Shown piece after piece: positions 26,908 through 35,351 of a stretch of DNA of 35,521 nucleotides; position 1 is the stretch's first letter; each line of letters starts with the position of its first letter. The DNA comes from Erysipelothrix sp. GTDB taxonomy: Bacteria; Bacillota_I; Bacilli_A; Erysipelotrichales; Erysipelotrichaceae. Location of the stretch: assembly GCA_012735275.1 (NCBI GenBank), contig JAAYHR010000015.1, forward strand, positions 1-35,521. Reading direction: 5' to 3'. The notes beneath the pieces were generated by a model. It was given only the letters and a program-made list of their open reading frames with translations. It was not told the origin of the DNA and ran no database searches. A program made the translations under genes and the position numbers.

Positions 26908-28314
26908 TCAATAACCAAAGAGAACAACCCAGTAAGTAGTACCATTTGGTCCATTAACTGCGGATGTTCCAACCGTCTTAAAGCCCGCTATAACAATATT
27001 AGCCCTATGCCCTGCTGAATTCATAAAAGCAGTATGCGCAGCGATTGCCGAAGTGTGACCATAAGAAATATTTTCCGCATAAACAAGCGGACTAACTGTA
27101 TCCCAAGAAGAACCATCTGGACGCGTATGCGAGAATGATTTTATAATTTCATTAGCGCGAATATTCGCAGCTTTAGCTAAGCCATCAGAATAAGCTAAAT
27201 TAGCCAATCCGTTAAAACAACGTGACTTATTAATCTCATTAATCATTTGCTGATTACGATTACTCGATTCAGCTGCACTACACTTAGCTGCTTCCGCCAC
27301 TTTAGAGCCACGAGCGACAACCTGATTCACTGCCTTAACAATTTCCTTACTAACTAGATTACGATACTCCTGCGTTCGCTTACCATTAACGTACTTATAC
27401 TCAGCAGAAACTTCAAGTTTCCCATTAACGCCATTACTAATTACTTTTGTTTGACCCTTTTCAAGTTTTGGATCATCTTGATAAACTGTCTCAAAGCCAA
27501 CAATCGAGTTACGAATTAACTCACGCTTCCAAGCAACCTTATCAGTTTCCTTAATCGGCACCTCAATACTCTTAGGTGGAATATAAACCTTATCCTTACT
27601 TGGAGTTACTTCTTGCTCAAGAGTATCTTCAACAACCTCTTTCATCTGACTAACTTTAATTTCATAAAGCAGATCTTGATCAATCTCCAAGAAGCCAGCA
27701 TATAAAGAATAACTATCTTCACTTAAGTTAGCAATAAACTCATCTTTAATTTCTTTATAGTCTTGATCAAATAAAACTAAATCATACTCACGCTCATGAT
27801 TATCAAGTAATCGCGCATCAGCACTTAAAGCAAAACTTTCATTATATTCAAACTCAATCTCAGCTGGAATATTTTCAAAGTTATAAGTAAGCCCGAAATC
27901 TTGACCATCAATTAAAAGACTAGTCGCTACAACCTCACTAAAACGCTCATAAGTATAAGTTACAAATAGAACAATAGTAACTTGCTCATCATAAGCCAGT
28001 CCTTTAACAAATCTAATTAAAGAAAATTCATCATGCTCTTCATTATTACTAATTGAAAGTTCATAATCAGCATAAGTGATTAGATCATCCGTTTCCTCAT
28101 CTTTACCTTCTTCAAGTAAAGTTACATCCTTAAACAATTCATTCAATAAAGTTTCTTCATCCAAATTATTAGATATAACATTATATTGATTTACTTCTAA
28201 ACTAGTGGGATGATTTAAAACTTCGTAATTAACTTTTGATACTATATTTAAACAGCTAACTAATATAAAGCTGGAAATTATAAAAATAAAAAAGACCTTG
28301 ATGGTCTTTCTTAT
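26908..28314 (-). CDS. G5- and CAP-domain lipoprotein with no standard start codon
   Basis: A secreted protein. The usual start rules give TTG 28164 (418 residues), which has no RBS and no signal peptide. The frame is open 50 codons further, to ATA 28314, and encodes an excellent lipoprotein signal: RKTIK, a hydrophobic stretch, then the lipobox LVSC with Cys21. No ATG, GTG or TTG exists in that extension. Numbered from the ATA: a divergent N-terminal region (40-240, two beta-rich parts), a G5 domain (about 265-340) and a C-terminal CAP/SCP domain (354-468) with FSHTRPDG, YAENISYGH and NSAGHRANI, as in secreted YkwD-like proteins. It ends in TGA. It begins 3 nt after rbfA, and the rbfA terminator overlaps its first codons. 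Function unknown; likely envelope-associated. Confidence 0.75.
   Translation of the reverse strand: MRKTIKVFFIFIISSFILVSCLNIVSKVNYEVLNHPTSLEVNQYNVISNNLDEETLLNELFKDVTLLEEGKDEETDDLITYADYELSISNNEEHDEFSLIRFVKGLAYDEQVTIVLFVTYTYERFSEVVATSLLIDGQDFGLTYNFENIPAEIEFEYNESFALSADARLLDNHEREYDLVLFDQDYKEIKDEFIANLSEDSYSLYAGFLEIDQDLLYEIKVSQMKEVVEDTLEQEVTPSKDKVYIPPKSIEVPIKETDKVAWKRELIRNSIVGFETVYQDDPKLEKGQTKVISNGVNGKLEVSAEYKYVNGKRTQEYRNLVSKEIVKAVNQVVARGSKVAEAAKCSAAESSNRNQQMINEINKSRCFNGLANLAYSDGLAKAANIRANEIIKSFSHTRPDGSSWDTVSPLVYAENISYGHTSAIAAHTAFMNSAGHRANIVIAGFKTVGTSAVNGPNGTTYWVVLFGY
28280..28309 (-). terminator. terminator after rbfA, inside the CAP-gene signal sequence
   Basis: Minus strand AAAGACC (28309-28303), loop ATCAA, GGTCTTT (28297-28291), then TTTATTTTTA. 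A textbook intrinsic terminator closing the rimP-rbfA operon, yet it also encodes the first residues of the CAP-protein signal peptide in frame. Confidence 0.8.
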
Positions 28315-28317
28315 TGA

Positions 28318-28650
28318 TTATATTTTCTTAAGTAATTCGTCGATTCTTGCCCCTGCATTTAGTGAGTTATCATAAACAAATCTAATTTCAGGAGTCTTAT
28401 AAGTAGTTAATCGTTTGCTTAATTGTGTTCTAATAAATCCTTTAGCTTTATTTAGTTCTTCAACTCTTTCAGTTGGAACACCACGATCATCAAAAAATGT
28501 AACGTAAACAGTTGCATAAGAAAGATCTTTTGAAACTACAACATCAGTAACTGTAACGTGTCCCATATTCTTATCTTTTAAATCATGTAAGATAATTGCT
28601 GAAATATGACGATTAATATTACTTTCTAATCTATCTTTTGTAACACTCAT
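28318..28650 (-). CDS. rbfA: 30S ribosome-binding factor RbfA
   Basis: A 110-residue single KH-type domain that aids 16S rRNA 5'-end maturation. Features: RLESNINRHISAIILHDLKD, VTVTDVVVSKDLSYATVYVTF, LNKAKGFIRTQLSKRLTTYKTPEIRFVYD, and NAGARIDELL at the end. Normal length. It follows infB by 17 nt; ylxP, between them in Bacillus, is missing. Confidence 0.96.
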   Translation of the reverse strand: MSVTKDRLESNINRHISAIILHDLKDKNMGHVTVTDVVVSKDLSYATVYVTFFDDRGVPTERVEELNKAKGFIRTQLSKRLTTYKTPEIRFVYDNSLNAGARIDELLKKI

Positions 28651-28667
28651 TTTTAACTCTCCTATCT

Positions 28668-30503
28668 TTATATTGCTGGAACTTCTTCTTCACCATGTGA
28701 CTCAATTATATCACCATTTTTAAGATCGTTGAAGTTCTTAATTGTAATACCACATTCAAATCCACGAGCGACTTCTTTAGCATCATCGTTAAAGCGTTTT
28801 AATGATCCCATTTCACCCTCATAGATAACAATGTCATCTCTAATTAATCTAATTTGTGATCCACGAACCATTTTACCTTCTGTAACCATACATCCAGCAA
28901 TTGTACCAACTTTAGATACTTTATATGTTTCACGAACTTCTGCTTGTCCAAAGACAACTTCTTCAAAGATTGGGTCTAGCATACCTTTCATGACAGATTC
29001 CATTTCTTCAACTAACTTGTAAATTACGTTATGTAATCTTATTGTTACTTTATCTTCAGCAGCTTTTGCTCGCACGTTTGCATTTGGACGAACGTTAAAT
29101 CCGTAGATAACTGCTTTGGAAGCATGTGCTAACATTACGTCAGATTCAGTAATTCCACCTGCTTGCGCACGTAGAACATTAACTCTAACACCTGCAACAT
29201 CAATTTTTTCAAGTGATGATTTAACTGCTTCAGCCGTACCTTGTACGTCTGATTTAACGATAACTGGGATTTCTTTCATATCACCTTCAAGAATTTGCTT
29301 AGCAAGATCTTCTAGTGACATAGCGCTTGAAATACCACGTTCAGCTGCATCAAGTAATTGTTTCTTACGTGAAGCAACTTCTTTAGCTGTTTTCTCATCT
29401 TCAAATACTCTAAATGAATCTCCAGCAATTGGAACTTCGTTTAATCCTAAAATTTCAACTGGTGTTGATGGTAGAGCAAATTCAATGTCTTTACCATGGT
29501 GGTCAGTCATTTTTCTAATTCTACCTGAAGTTGTTCCAACTACAATGTAGTCACCATGACGTAATGTACCATTTTGTACTAGTAATGATGCAACAACTCC
29601 ACGTCCTTTATCAAGTTCTGCTTCAATTGCAGTACCTAATGCAGCACGGTTTGGGTTAGCTTTTAGTTCTGAAACTTCTGCTAATAATTGGATAGATTCT
29701 AATAATTCATCGACACCTTGTCCAGTTTTTGCTGAAACTTCAACGAACATAGTTTCTCCACCCCAAGCTTCAGTTACTAGTCCTAATTCTGACATTTCAC
29801 TTAAAATACGATCAGTATTTACACCTGGTTTATCAATTTTGTTAATTGCGACAATAATTGGCGACTTAGCTACTAGCGCATGGTCAATTGCTTCTTTAGT
29901 TTGCGGCATAACACCATCGTCAGCTGCGACAACGATAATAACAATATCGGTTACTTTCGTTCCACGAGCACGCATTGCAGTGAAAGCCTCATGGCCTGGA
30001 GTATCTAAGAATGTAATTGGTTTGCCATCAACATTAACTTGGTAAGCACCAATATGTTGCGTAATCCCACCAAATTCACCATCAGTTACGTCGGTTTTTC
30101 TAATTGTATCTAACAATGAAGTTTTACCATGGTCAACGTGTCCCATGATTGTAACAACTGGCGCACGTTCAACTAAATCTTCTTCTTTATCTTCTACATC
30201 TTGTTCAAAGTCCATTTCATTTTCGATGAAATCAACTTCTAATGTAGCTTCTACACCTAATTCAAGTGTAATTAATTCTACTAAATCAGCGCTTAATGGG
30301 TCATTAATAGTTGCCATTGAACCTAACTTAAATAAAATCTTAATAATTTCTCCTGACTTACGCTCTAAACGCTTCGCAAGTGCTCCGACTGTAATACCTT
30401 CATAATAAGATACAGTTGTTGGATAATTAATTTTTATTGGGGCAGATTTTCTTCTGTTACGATTATTACGCCCACGATTTTTTCTACTAAAATTTTTCGC
30501 CAT
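28668..30503 (-). CDS. infB: translation initiation factor IF-2 (short form)
   Basis: A 611-residue GTPase that delivers initiator tRNA. The N-terminus is brief: a basic stretch (1-25, [18 protein letters not shown]), one IF2N domain (about 30-90), then the G domain with GHVDHGKTS (about 119-127), [20 protein letters not shown] and NKIDKP, followed by domains II, III and the C-terminal fMet-tRNA-binding C2 (about 515-611). It lacks the long charged N-terminal region of E. coli or B. subtilis IF-2 and resembles the compact forms of reduced genomes. RBS AGGTGA overlaps the ylxQ TGA stop. Confidence 0.97.
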   Translation of the reverse strand: MAKNFSRKNRGRNNRNRRKSAPIKINYPTTVSYYEGITVGALAKRLERKSGEIIKILFKLGSMATINDPLSADLVELITLELGVEATLEVDFIENEMDFEQDVEDKEEDLVERAPVVTIMGHVDHGKTSLLDTIRKTDVTDGEFGGITQHIGAYQVNVDGKPITFLDTPGHEAFTAMRARGTKVTDIVIIVVAADDGVMPQTKEAIDHALVAKSPIIVAINKIDKPGVNTDRILSEMSELGLVTEAWGGETMFVEVSAKTGQGVDELLESIQLLAEVSELKANPNRAALGTAIEAELDKGRGVVASLLVQNGTLRHGDYIVVGTTSGRIRKMTDHHGKDIEFALPSTPVEILGLNEVPIAGDSFRVFEDEKTAKEVASRKKQLLDAAERGISSAMSLEDLAKQILEGDMKEIPVIVKSDVQGTAEAVKSSLEKIDVAGVRVNVLRAQAGGITESDVMLAHASKAVIYGFNVRPNANVRAKAAEDKVTIRLHNVIYKLVEEMESVMKGMLDPIFEEVVFGQAEVRETYKVSKVGTIAGCMVTEGKMVRGSQIRLIRDDIVIYEGEMGSLKRFNDDAKEVARGFECGITIKNFNDLKNGDIIESHGEEEVPAI

Positions 30504-30507
30504 ATCT

Positions 30508-30810
30508 TCACCTCTTTCTACATATGTCTAAAATTCCTTTTGAGAATCCTCTATCAATAATCAAGCAATACTTTGCGGTAGTTTTACCAGTAGCTTGATT
30601 AAGGAGTAAATCTTCAACTACTACAAATTCAACATTGTAGTAATTAGCTCTATTTTCTAATTGCTTTAAAGTTCGATCTGATGCATCATCACTAATAATT
30701 AGTAAGGAAGCTTCCTTTGATGATAGCTTTTCATAAGCTGAATCTCCAAACAATACTTTTCGAGCTCTAACAGCAATACCTAATAATCCAGATAATTTAT
30801 TTTCCATCAT
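30508..30810 (-). CDS. ylxQ: L7Ae-family RNA-binding protein YlxQ
   Basis: A 100-residue L7Ae/L30e/S12e/Gadd45-family protein: [18 protein letters not shown] near the N-terminus, [20 protein letters not shown] in the middle. Members bind kink-turn RNA; YlxQ is found in nusA-infB operons of Firmicutes and its target is unsettled. It overlaps ylxR by 14 nt. It ends in TGA lying within the infB Shine-Dalgarno (AGGTGA), one of three TGA stops here. Confidence 0.9.
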   Translation of the reverse strand: MMENKLSGLLGIAVRARKVLFGDSAYEKLSSKEASLLIISDDASDRTLKQLENRANYYNVEFVVVEDLLLNQATGKTTAKYCLIIDRGFSKGILDICRKR

Positions 30811-31060
30811 TTAATAATGATTCTAGCTGATCATAAATATCATCCGGAATTTCCGTTTGTAATGATCTTGCGAATACGCCACGCTTTTTAGCTGCGGCAA
30901 TATTTTCTAAGCTTAATTTCAAATAAGCGCCACGACCATTAGCCTTACCACTAGTATCAACTACGATACTTTTATCTGGTGTTCTAACTACTCTAACTAG
31001 CTCATTCTTATCATACATTTTGTTTGATACTAAGCATTTACGTTGTGGTGTTTTACGCAT
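30797..31060 (-). CDS. ylxR: YlxR-family RNA-binding protein
   Basis: An 87-residue protein with PQRKCLVSNKMYDKNELVRVV, the GRGAYLK loop (about 42-48) and a basic helix (AAAKKRGVFARSL). These are the family hallmarks, including the Cys of RKC(x)3K. YlxR is an RNA-binding protein reported to associate with RNase P RNA in Firmicutes. It sits in the conserved order nusA-ylxR-ylxQ-infB, 11 nt after nusA. Confidence 0.93.
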   Translation of the reverse strand: MRKTPQRKCLVSNKMYDKNELVRVVRTPDKSIVVDTSGKANGRGAYLKLSLENIAAAKKRGVFARSLQTEIPDDIYDQLESLLNDGK

Positions 31061-31071
31061 ATTATCTCCTT

Positions 31072-32691
31072 TTATTCGTAGTAATCTTCGAAATCTTCAA
31101 ATTCGATTTCATCTTCATACCATGAATTTTCTAATTTTTCTTGTTCAGCTGCGATTGCCGCTAATTCTTCTTCAGTATACTCTGGAGCAATTTCATATTC
31201 TAATTCTGAATAGTCAATTTCTTTCTCTTCATTTCTACGTTTGGCATCAAAGCGAGCTTTACGTCGAGCTGCAGCTGCTTCACGCTCTGCAATTTTTTGT
31301 AATGCGATTGTTGGATCAGCCAGTTTTTCAAATTTAGATACGTAATCGTCTTTAACTTCACGTTCTACTTTAACTTCAAGCTTAGGTTCAACTTTAACTT
31401 CAGTTTCAACTACAGGTGTACTTACTTCTTCAACTTCACTATCTTCAAGAACTGCTTCTTCAGTAGTAATGTCCGCTTCAACTGCTTCAACTTCCGCAGC
31501 TTCTAATTCAGCACCAGAAATAATTTCTCCGTATTCATTGATATCATTAATGATTGGATCAACAACGATGTCTTCTGTTTCAACAAATTCAGGTTCAACT
31601 AAAATAGTTGGTTGATTTGCTAATGCGATATTTTCATAATCAATTCCTGAAGCTTTAATATCAGTTAATGATTTAATATCAATTTTCTTGTTAATTAACT
31701 TAACAGCTAACTTAGCGTTTTTACCACCACGGCCGATAGCTAATGATAATTGATCATCTGCTACAACGACAACGACAGATCTTTCATCTTCAGTTGGTAA
31801 AACATATAAAACTTCAGCTGGTGCTAAAGCACTCTTAATTAATTGGTCAACGTTATTAGTCCATTCAAAGATGTCAATTTTCTCACCTTGAAGTTCTTCA
31901 ATAACTTCTTGAACACGTGATCCACGTGGCCCAATACATGCTCCAATTGGATCAACATTAGGATCTTTAGAGAATACTGCAACCTTTGTACGATCACCCG
32001 CTTCACGAGCGATTGCTTTAATTTCAACAATACCTTGATAAATCTCAGGCACTTCCATTTCAAATAAACGTCTTACAAAGTGATCATCAGCACGTGAGAC
32101 AATAATTTGTGCTCCCTTAGAGTCCTTATTAACTTCTGTAATAACAACTTTAATCTTTTGACCTTCATAGTAGTGTTCATTTGGAATTTGTGCCGATAAT
32201 GGCATAATTCCGTGAGCTTTACCTAAATCAACAAATAAGAAACGATCTTCAACTGTATCAACTTGAACAGTAATCATTTCATATAATTGATGGATATACT
32301 CATCATAAATACCTTGTTTTTCTGCTTCACGAATCTTTTGTTTCAAGACGTTTTTCGCAAGTAATGCAGCTGGTCTTCCAAGTTCACCAATTTCATGCTC
32401 TAATAGAATTTCATCACCAATTTTTGCATCAGGCTTATCATCAATAGCTTCTTCTAAAGATAGTTCACTATCAAAATTTTCAACTTCTTCAACTACATCA
32501 AATACTTGGTAAATACGCATTTCATCAAGTTCTTCATCAAGAACAACTCTAACGTTTGCATCATTTGCATTAATATGTTTCTTTAATGCTTTTCCAATTG
32601 CCTCAATTAAAGCTTCTTCAATTATGTCTTGGCTAATATTACGATCTTCTTCAATCGATCTAATTGCCGCTATAAAATCACTGGTTTTCAT
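31072..32691 (-). CDS. nusA: transcription termination/antitermination factor NusA with acidic C-terminal extension
   Basis: 539 residues. The standard core is an N-terminal RNA-polymerase-binding domain (1-125), S1 (about 130-195: YDEYIHQLYEMITVQVDTVE), KH1 (about 225-275, GACIGPRGSRVQEVIEELQG) and KH2 (about 300-335, LSLAIGRGGKNAKLAVKLI). B. subtilis NusA ends soon after this (371). Here about 190 more residues follow: an acidic, Val/Glu-rich stretch (about 355-440), a basic helix (EREAAAARRKARFDAKRRNE) and a very acidic tail ending EFEDFEDYYE. The extension looks disordered. It follows rimP by 9 nt in the ribosome-transcription operon. Confidence 0.96.
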   Translation of the reverse strand: MKTSDFIAAIRSIEEDRNISQDIIEEALIEAIGKALKKHINANDANVRVVLDEELDEMRIYQVFDVVEEVENFDSELSLEEAIDDKPDAKIGDEILLEHEIGELGRPAALLAKNVLKQKIREAEKQGIYDEYIHQLYEMITVQVDTVEDRFLFVDLGKAHGIMPLSAQIPNEHYYEGQKIKVVITEVNKDSKGAQIIVSRADDHFVRRLFEMEVPEIYQGIVEIKAIAREAGDRTKVAVFSKDPNVDPIGACIGPRGSRVQEVIEELQGEKIDIFEWTNNVDQLIKSALAPAEVLYVLPTEDERSVVVVVADDQLSLAIGRGGKNAKLAVKLINKKIDIKSLTDIKASGIDYENIALANQPTILVEPEFVETEDIVVDPIINDINEYGEIISGAELEAAEVEAVEADITTEEAVLEDSEVEEVSTPVVETEVKVEPKLEVKVEREVKDDYVSKFEKLADPTIALQKIAEREAAAARRKARFDAKRRNEEKEIDYSELEYEIAPEYTEEELAAIAAEQEKLENSWYEDEIEFEDFEDYYE

Positions 32692-32700
32692 ACTCTCTCC

Positions 32701-33168
32701 TTAAAATTTAATCGCTAATCTAATTAATCCGATATTGTCAGTAGCAAGCTCGAACAATTTCTTGCGCGTTTTTTCTAAATACTCAATTGAAATTCCTTCA
32801 TCTGTAACACTTTTTAATTCTCCATATATTTCGTGGCTACCCGCTGTCGGGTTTTTAAACTTCACATAAACATATGAACCAATCTCATCTTCCATATCTG
32901 CTTTACTGTTTAATAGGCGCTCAGCACCTGGTGAACAAACATCAATCGAATAGTCAAAATTCATCGAATCAACGTCTTCAAGAGCATCGATAAATAGACT
33001 ACTTAACTTGCCACAAGTCTCTAAATCCATTGTTTTATCTTCAAACATAATTGGGATTTCTAAGACCTTTTCGGAACCATCATTTCGCCATATTAAATCA
33101 TTAATAAGGACCTGATTTTCACTTGCTATCGGTTCAAGAACCGCTCTAATTTTATCTAAATTACTCAT
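32701..33168 (-). CDS. rimP: ribosome maturation factor RimP
   Basis: A 155-residue RimP for 30S assembly: N-terminal alpha/beta domain with WRNDGSEKVLEIPI and the conserved FDYSIDVCSPGAERLL (about 73-88), then an SH3-like C-terminal domain (90-155). First gene of rimP-nusA-ylxR-ylxQ-infB-rbfA. RBS GAGGTGA lies close to the ATG. A leader of about 60 nt containing a GGAA-tetraloop hairpin precedes it. Confidence 0.95.
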   Translation of the reverse strand: MSNLDKIRAVLEPIASENQVLINDLIWRNDGSEKVLEIPIMFEDKTMDLETCGKLSSLFIDALEDVDSMNFDYSIDVCSPGAERLLNSKADMEDEIGSYVYVKFKNPTAGSHEIYGELKSVTDEGISIEYLEKTRKKLFELATDNIGLIRLAIKF

Positions 33169-33195
33169 ACTTCACCTCATTTTTCCATAAATAAC

Positions 33196-33215
33196 GGAGT
33201 GGTTTCCACCACTCC
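33196..33215 (-). promoter_or_regulatory. stem-loop in the rimP operon leader
   Basis: Minus strand GGAGTGGT (33215-33208), loop GGAA, ACCACTCC (33203-33196): a perfect 8-bp stem capped by a GNRA tetraloop, about 13 nt after the predicted transcription start. It is not followed by a T run, so it is no terminator. It could stabilise the mRNA or be a regulatory site; GAGTGGTG within it is complementary to a candidate small RNA encoded just upstream. Confidence 0.65.
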
Positions 33216-33232
33216 TCTTTCAGTATATATCT

Positions 33233-33261
33233 ATTATACTACATTTAGCCCTACTATACAA
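33233..33261 (-). promoter_or_regulatory. promoter of the rimP-nusA-infB operon
   Basis: Minus strand -35 TTGTAT (33261-33256), 17-nt spacer, -10 TATAAT (33238-33233). Position and spacing are ideal. Confidence 0.8.
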
Positions 33262-33281
33262 ATATCTTAAAAGTAGCAAAA

Positions 33282-33309
33282 TTAAAAAACCAGACGACAT
33301 GGTCTGGTT
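33282..33309 (-). terminator. terminator upstream of the rimP promoter
   Basis: Minus strand AACCAGAC (33309-33302), loop CATGTC, GTCTGGTT (33295-33288), then TTTTAATTTT. It ends transcripts from the C39-like gene and from the possible short RNA that starts near 33364. Confidence 0.85.
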
Positions 33310-33376
33310 CTAAAACTAAAATAGTTTTAATTCTAACATAACCATTTAAAGAGTGGTGTTCTATAAGTATATTATA
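33286..33376 (-). ncRNA. candidate small RNA between the C39-like gene and rimP
   Basis: A TATAAT (33376-33371, minus strand) lies about 7 nt before a stretch of about 80 nt that ends in a strong terminator. The -35 is poor. The stretch contains CACCACTC (33358-33351), an AAAACT/AGTTTT hairpin and the terminator. A nine-codon frame MVMLELKLF exists but has no RBS. The RNA call rests only on promoter-like and terminator sequences. Confidence 0.3.
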
Positions 33377-33408
33377 CATTAATTTGCATCAAAGTATAGA
33401 GTAATTAT

Positions 33409-34866
33409 CTAAGGTTCTTCCGGACTATCTTCTGATAATTCAGATCCTTCGTCATTTTCATTGACTGGATTTTCAATATCCTCTTCATCTTGCTCAGATC
33501 CTTCTCCACCAGTATTTGGATCTTCTGTATCTTCTGGTTCTTGTGGCTCTACAGGTTTCTCTGGTTCGACAGGTTTTTCAGGATCGACCGGTATCTCAGG
33601 TACTAATGGTTTTTCTGGTTTCTCAGTTTCTATCGGTTTTTCATCCTCATCACTTGGATTAAGTCCTGGTGCAATTAGCTCATAGAAGACATAACCAAGT
33701 TCACGGTCAATCGCATCATAACTTTGCGCTGCCCAAATTGAAGCAATCGAAGCATTGGATGATTTATTAGAGTAAGTTGGGTCCATAACATAGGTTGTAC
33801 CACTATCATTACCGTTTAATACGATCATATGTGTACCACTTCGAATTCCAAATTTACCTGATTGGACAGCTGCAACTACAACATTACCACGAGCTAGAGC
33901 CGATGATACTGCCCCTTGTGATGATAGACCATTGACTGAAAAGCCATTATCTCTTAGTCCATATTCGACAGCCTTACCGCCAGCTCCAACATAGTTTCCA
34001 CTATTGAAGAGACCTTGACTGTGTAACTGATCTGCAATTTGATCTGGGAGTCTGTGAACATTATAGCCTGACATAGCGATTGCTAATGAGGTTGGAACAC
34101 AGCCAGATTCTGGAAATGAGTAGCGACCATAACGTTTATTAGCCCATGGTGCTAGTGATCCATTTCGATTATATTTAACATTTAACCAAGTTAATTTCCG
34201 CTTACTTTTAACAGCTGTTTTTGGTTTATTTACAGTTGCTGGTTTTGGTGGCGGTGGTGGTGGCGGCGCCACATAAGTTCCAATTAATGTAACTTGACTA
34301 ACGGCTTCTTTAGTAACTTTCTCACTTACTTCAGTATCGACTAACTCACCATCAACAAAGGTATTCTTAGAAATAATATCTTTACTTCCAAATTCACCTT
34401 TACTTAGGACTGCGGTTTCACCTTTTAAAACTCTAATCGAGTTTTGTTCAACTTTCTCAAAAGGTATTTCTTCTGATACTTTTTCTTCGTTAAAAGTTTT
34501 AACATTATGATTAAATTTACTGGCAATCGACTTATCTAAGTCTTCACCATGTAAAAGTTGCCCGTCTTTAATTTCATAAACTAAGACATTATTATGTAAT
34601 ATCCAAGAATGATCTGTAGCATATACATCTTCAACTGGCTCACTACTATAAGAAATTAAGTATAAGTCATCAGCAATTGCTTGAATATCCCAAGCATTAA
34701 ACTCCTCAGACATACCCTCCTTACTAAGTTTACTGATAATCTCAGTAGCTTGTTCGTAGCTTACATCAGCTGAGTAAGCCTGGTACTTAATTTTACTATA
34801 TCCAAAAAAGGCGGTTGTTGCGAAAATTAATACTGCAAGAATCCCAATAATTAGTCGTTTCATCAT
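33409..34866 (-). CDS. secreted G5-domain protein with C39-like peptidase domain
   Basis: About 485 residues. N-terminal signal peptide or anchor (MMKRLIIGILAVLIFATTAFF), a mixed region (30-135), a G5 domain (about 137-198), a Pro spacer (seven Pro near 201-207), a basic linker, then a papain-like C39-type domain (about 225-400) with Cys256 in SGCVPTSLAIAMSGY, His346 in GTHMIVLNG and Asp362 in VMDPTYS. The C-terminus is an acidic Pro/Glu tail with PEKPVEP repeats and no sortase motif. It resembles extracellular C39_2 proteases or amidases of gut Firmicutes; substrate unknown. The start is one of ATG 34866 or 34863, placed by RBS GGGAGG; a longer TTG frame is unlikely. Confidence 0.82.
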   Translation of the reverse strand: MMKRLIIGILAVLIFATTAFFGYSKIKYQAYSADVSYEQATEIISKLSKEGMSEEFNAWDIQAIADDLYLISYSSEPVEDVYATDHSWILHNNVLVYEIKDGQLLHGEDLDKSIASKFNHNVKTFNEEKVSEEIPFEKVEQNSIRVLKGETAVLSKGEFGSKDIISKNTFVDGELVDTEVSEKVTKEAVSQVTLIGTYVAPPPPPPPKPATVNKPKTAVKSKRKLTWLNVKYNRNGSLAPWANKRYGRYSFPESGCVPTSLAIAMSGYNVHRLPDQIADQLHSQGLFNSGNYVGAGGKAVEYGLRDNGFSVNGLSSQGAVSSALARGNVVVAAVQSGKFGIRSGTHMIVLNGNDSGTTYVMDPTYSNKSSNASIASIWAAQSYDAIDRELGYVFYELIAPGLNPSDEDEKPIETEKPEKPLVPEIPVDPEKPVEPEKPVEPQEPEDTEDPNTGGEGSEQDEEDIENPVNENDEGSELSEDSPEEP

Positions 34867-34900
34867 AATCCCTCCCAAATTACAGTACTAACTAAAACTT

Positions 34901-34940
34901 ATTATAGATATAATTTACCACTATTTTCTTTAAATGTCTA
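34901..34940 (-). promoter_or_regulatory. probable promoter of the G5/C39-like gene
   Basis: Minus strand TAGACA (34940-34935), 17 nt, TAAATT (34917-34912). A second possible -10, TATAAT, is at 34906-34901 but lacks a -35. Both fit a start 25-50 nt before the RBS. Confidence 0.4.
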
Positions 34941-34943
34941 AAT

Positions 34944-34977
34944 AGAAAATAAAAAGCAGTCCATATTTAGACTGCTT
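34944..34977 (-). terminator. terminator of the IclR-type gene
   Basis: Minus strand AAGCAGTC (34977-34970), loop of about 8 nt, GACTGCTT (34961-34954), then TTTATTTTC. It lies 9 nt after the regulator stop. Confidence 0.85.
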
Positions 34978-34986
34978 AATAAATAT

Positions 34987-35351
34987 TTAGTCAATAACTA
35001 AACCACCAATGCTGCCGGTAATTTCTTCTGCGCATGATTTTAAACGATTAATATTGTGTTCACTTAACTTATTTGATGATTTTAAGGCTGTAATTGATAG
35101 TGATCCAATCACCTTATGATTGTAGTCAAATATCGGTGCGGCAACTCCTTGAACGGATAGTTGTAACTCTTCATCAGAAATAGCATAACCTTGCTCACTT
35201 ACCTTAGTAACTCACCGACAAAGTCCTCGTAGTTATCTAAAGTATTGGAAGTAACTTTTTCTTGTTCATTTAAATCATAGATTGATCTAATTTCATCGAT
35301 TGGTCGATAAGCAAGAATTATTTTACCACCAAATATTTCACGGCTTATGGT
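34987..35351 (-). pseudogene. IclR-family regulator, C-terminal ligand-binding part, frameshifted
   Basis: The last 70 codons read SEQGYAISDEELQLSVQGVA, then APIFDYNHKVIGSLSITALK and an ending SCAEEITGSIGG, the C-terminal effector-binding domain of IclR regulators. About position 35200 the frame shifts: upstream, the other frame gives KIILAYRPIDEIRSIYDLNE and then DNYEDFVGEL before a stop at 35199. Together they form a normal IclR segment broken by a one-base indel. The N-terminal helix-turn-helix is absent; the frame meets TAA at 35352 and unrelated sequence follows. Confidence 0.65.

Noticed and set aside
28831-30405. Plus-strand open frames opposite infB
   Set aside because: Antisense shadows with Ser/Thr-rich composition and no RBS; IF-2 is intact on the minus strand.
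33461-33685. Ser/Gly repeat frame on the plus strand (GSTGFSG repeats)
   Set aside because: It is the antisense of the Pro/Glu repeat tail of the C39-like protein; the repeats are coding, not a CRISPR or independent gene.
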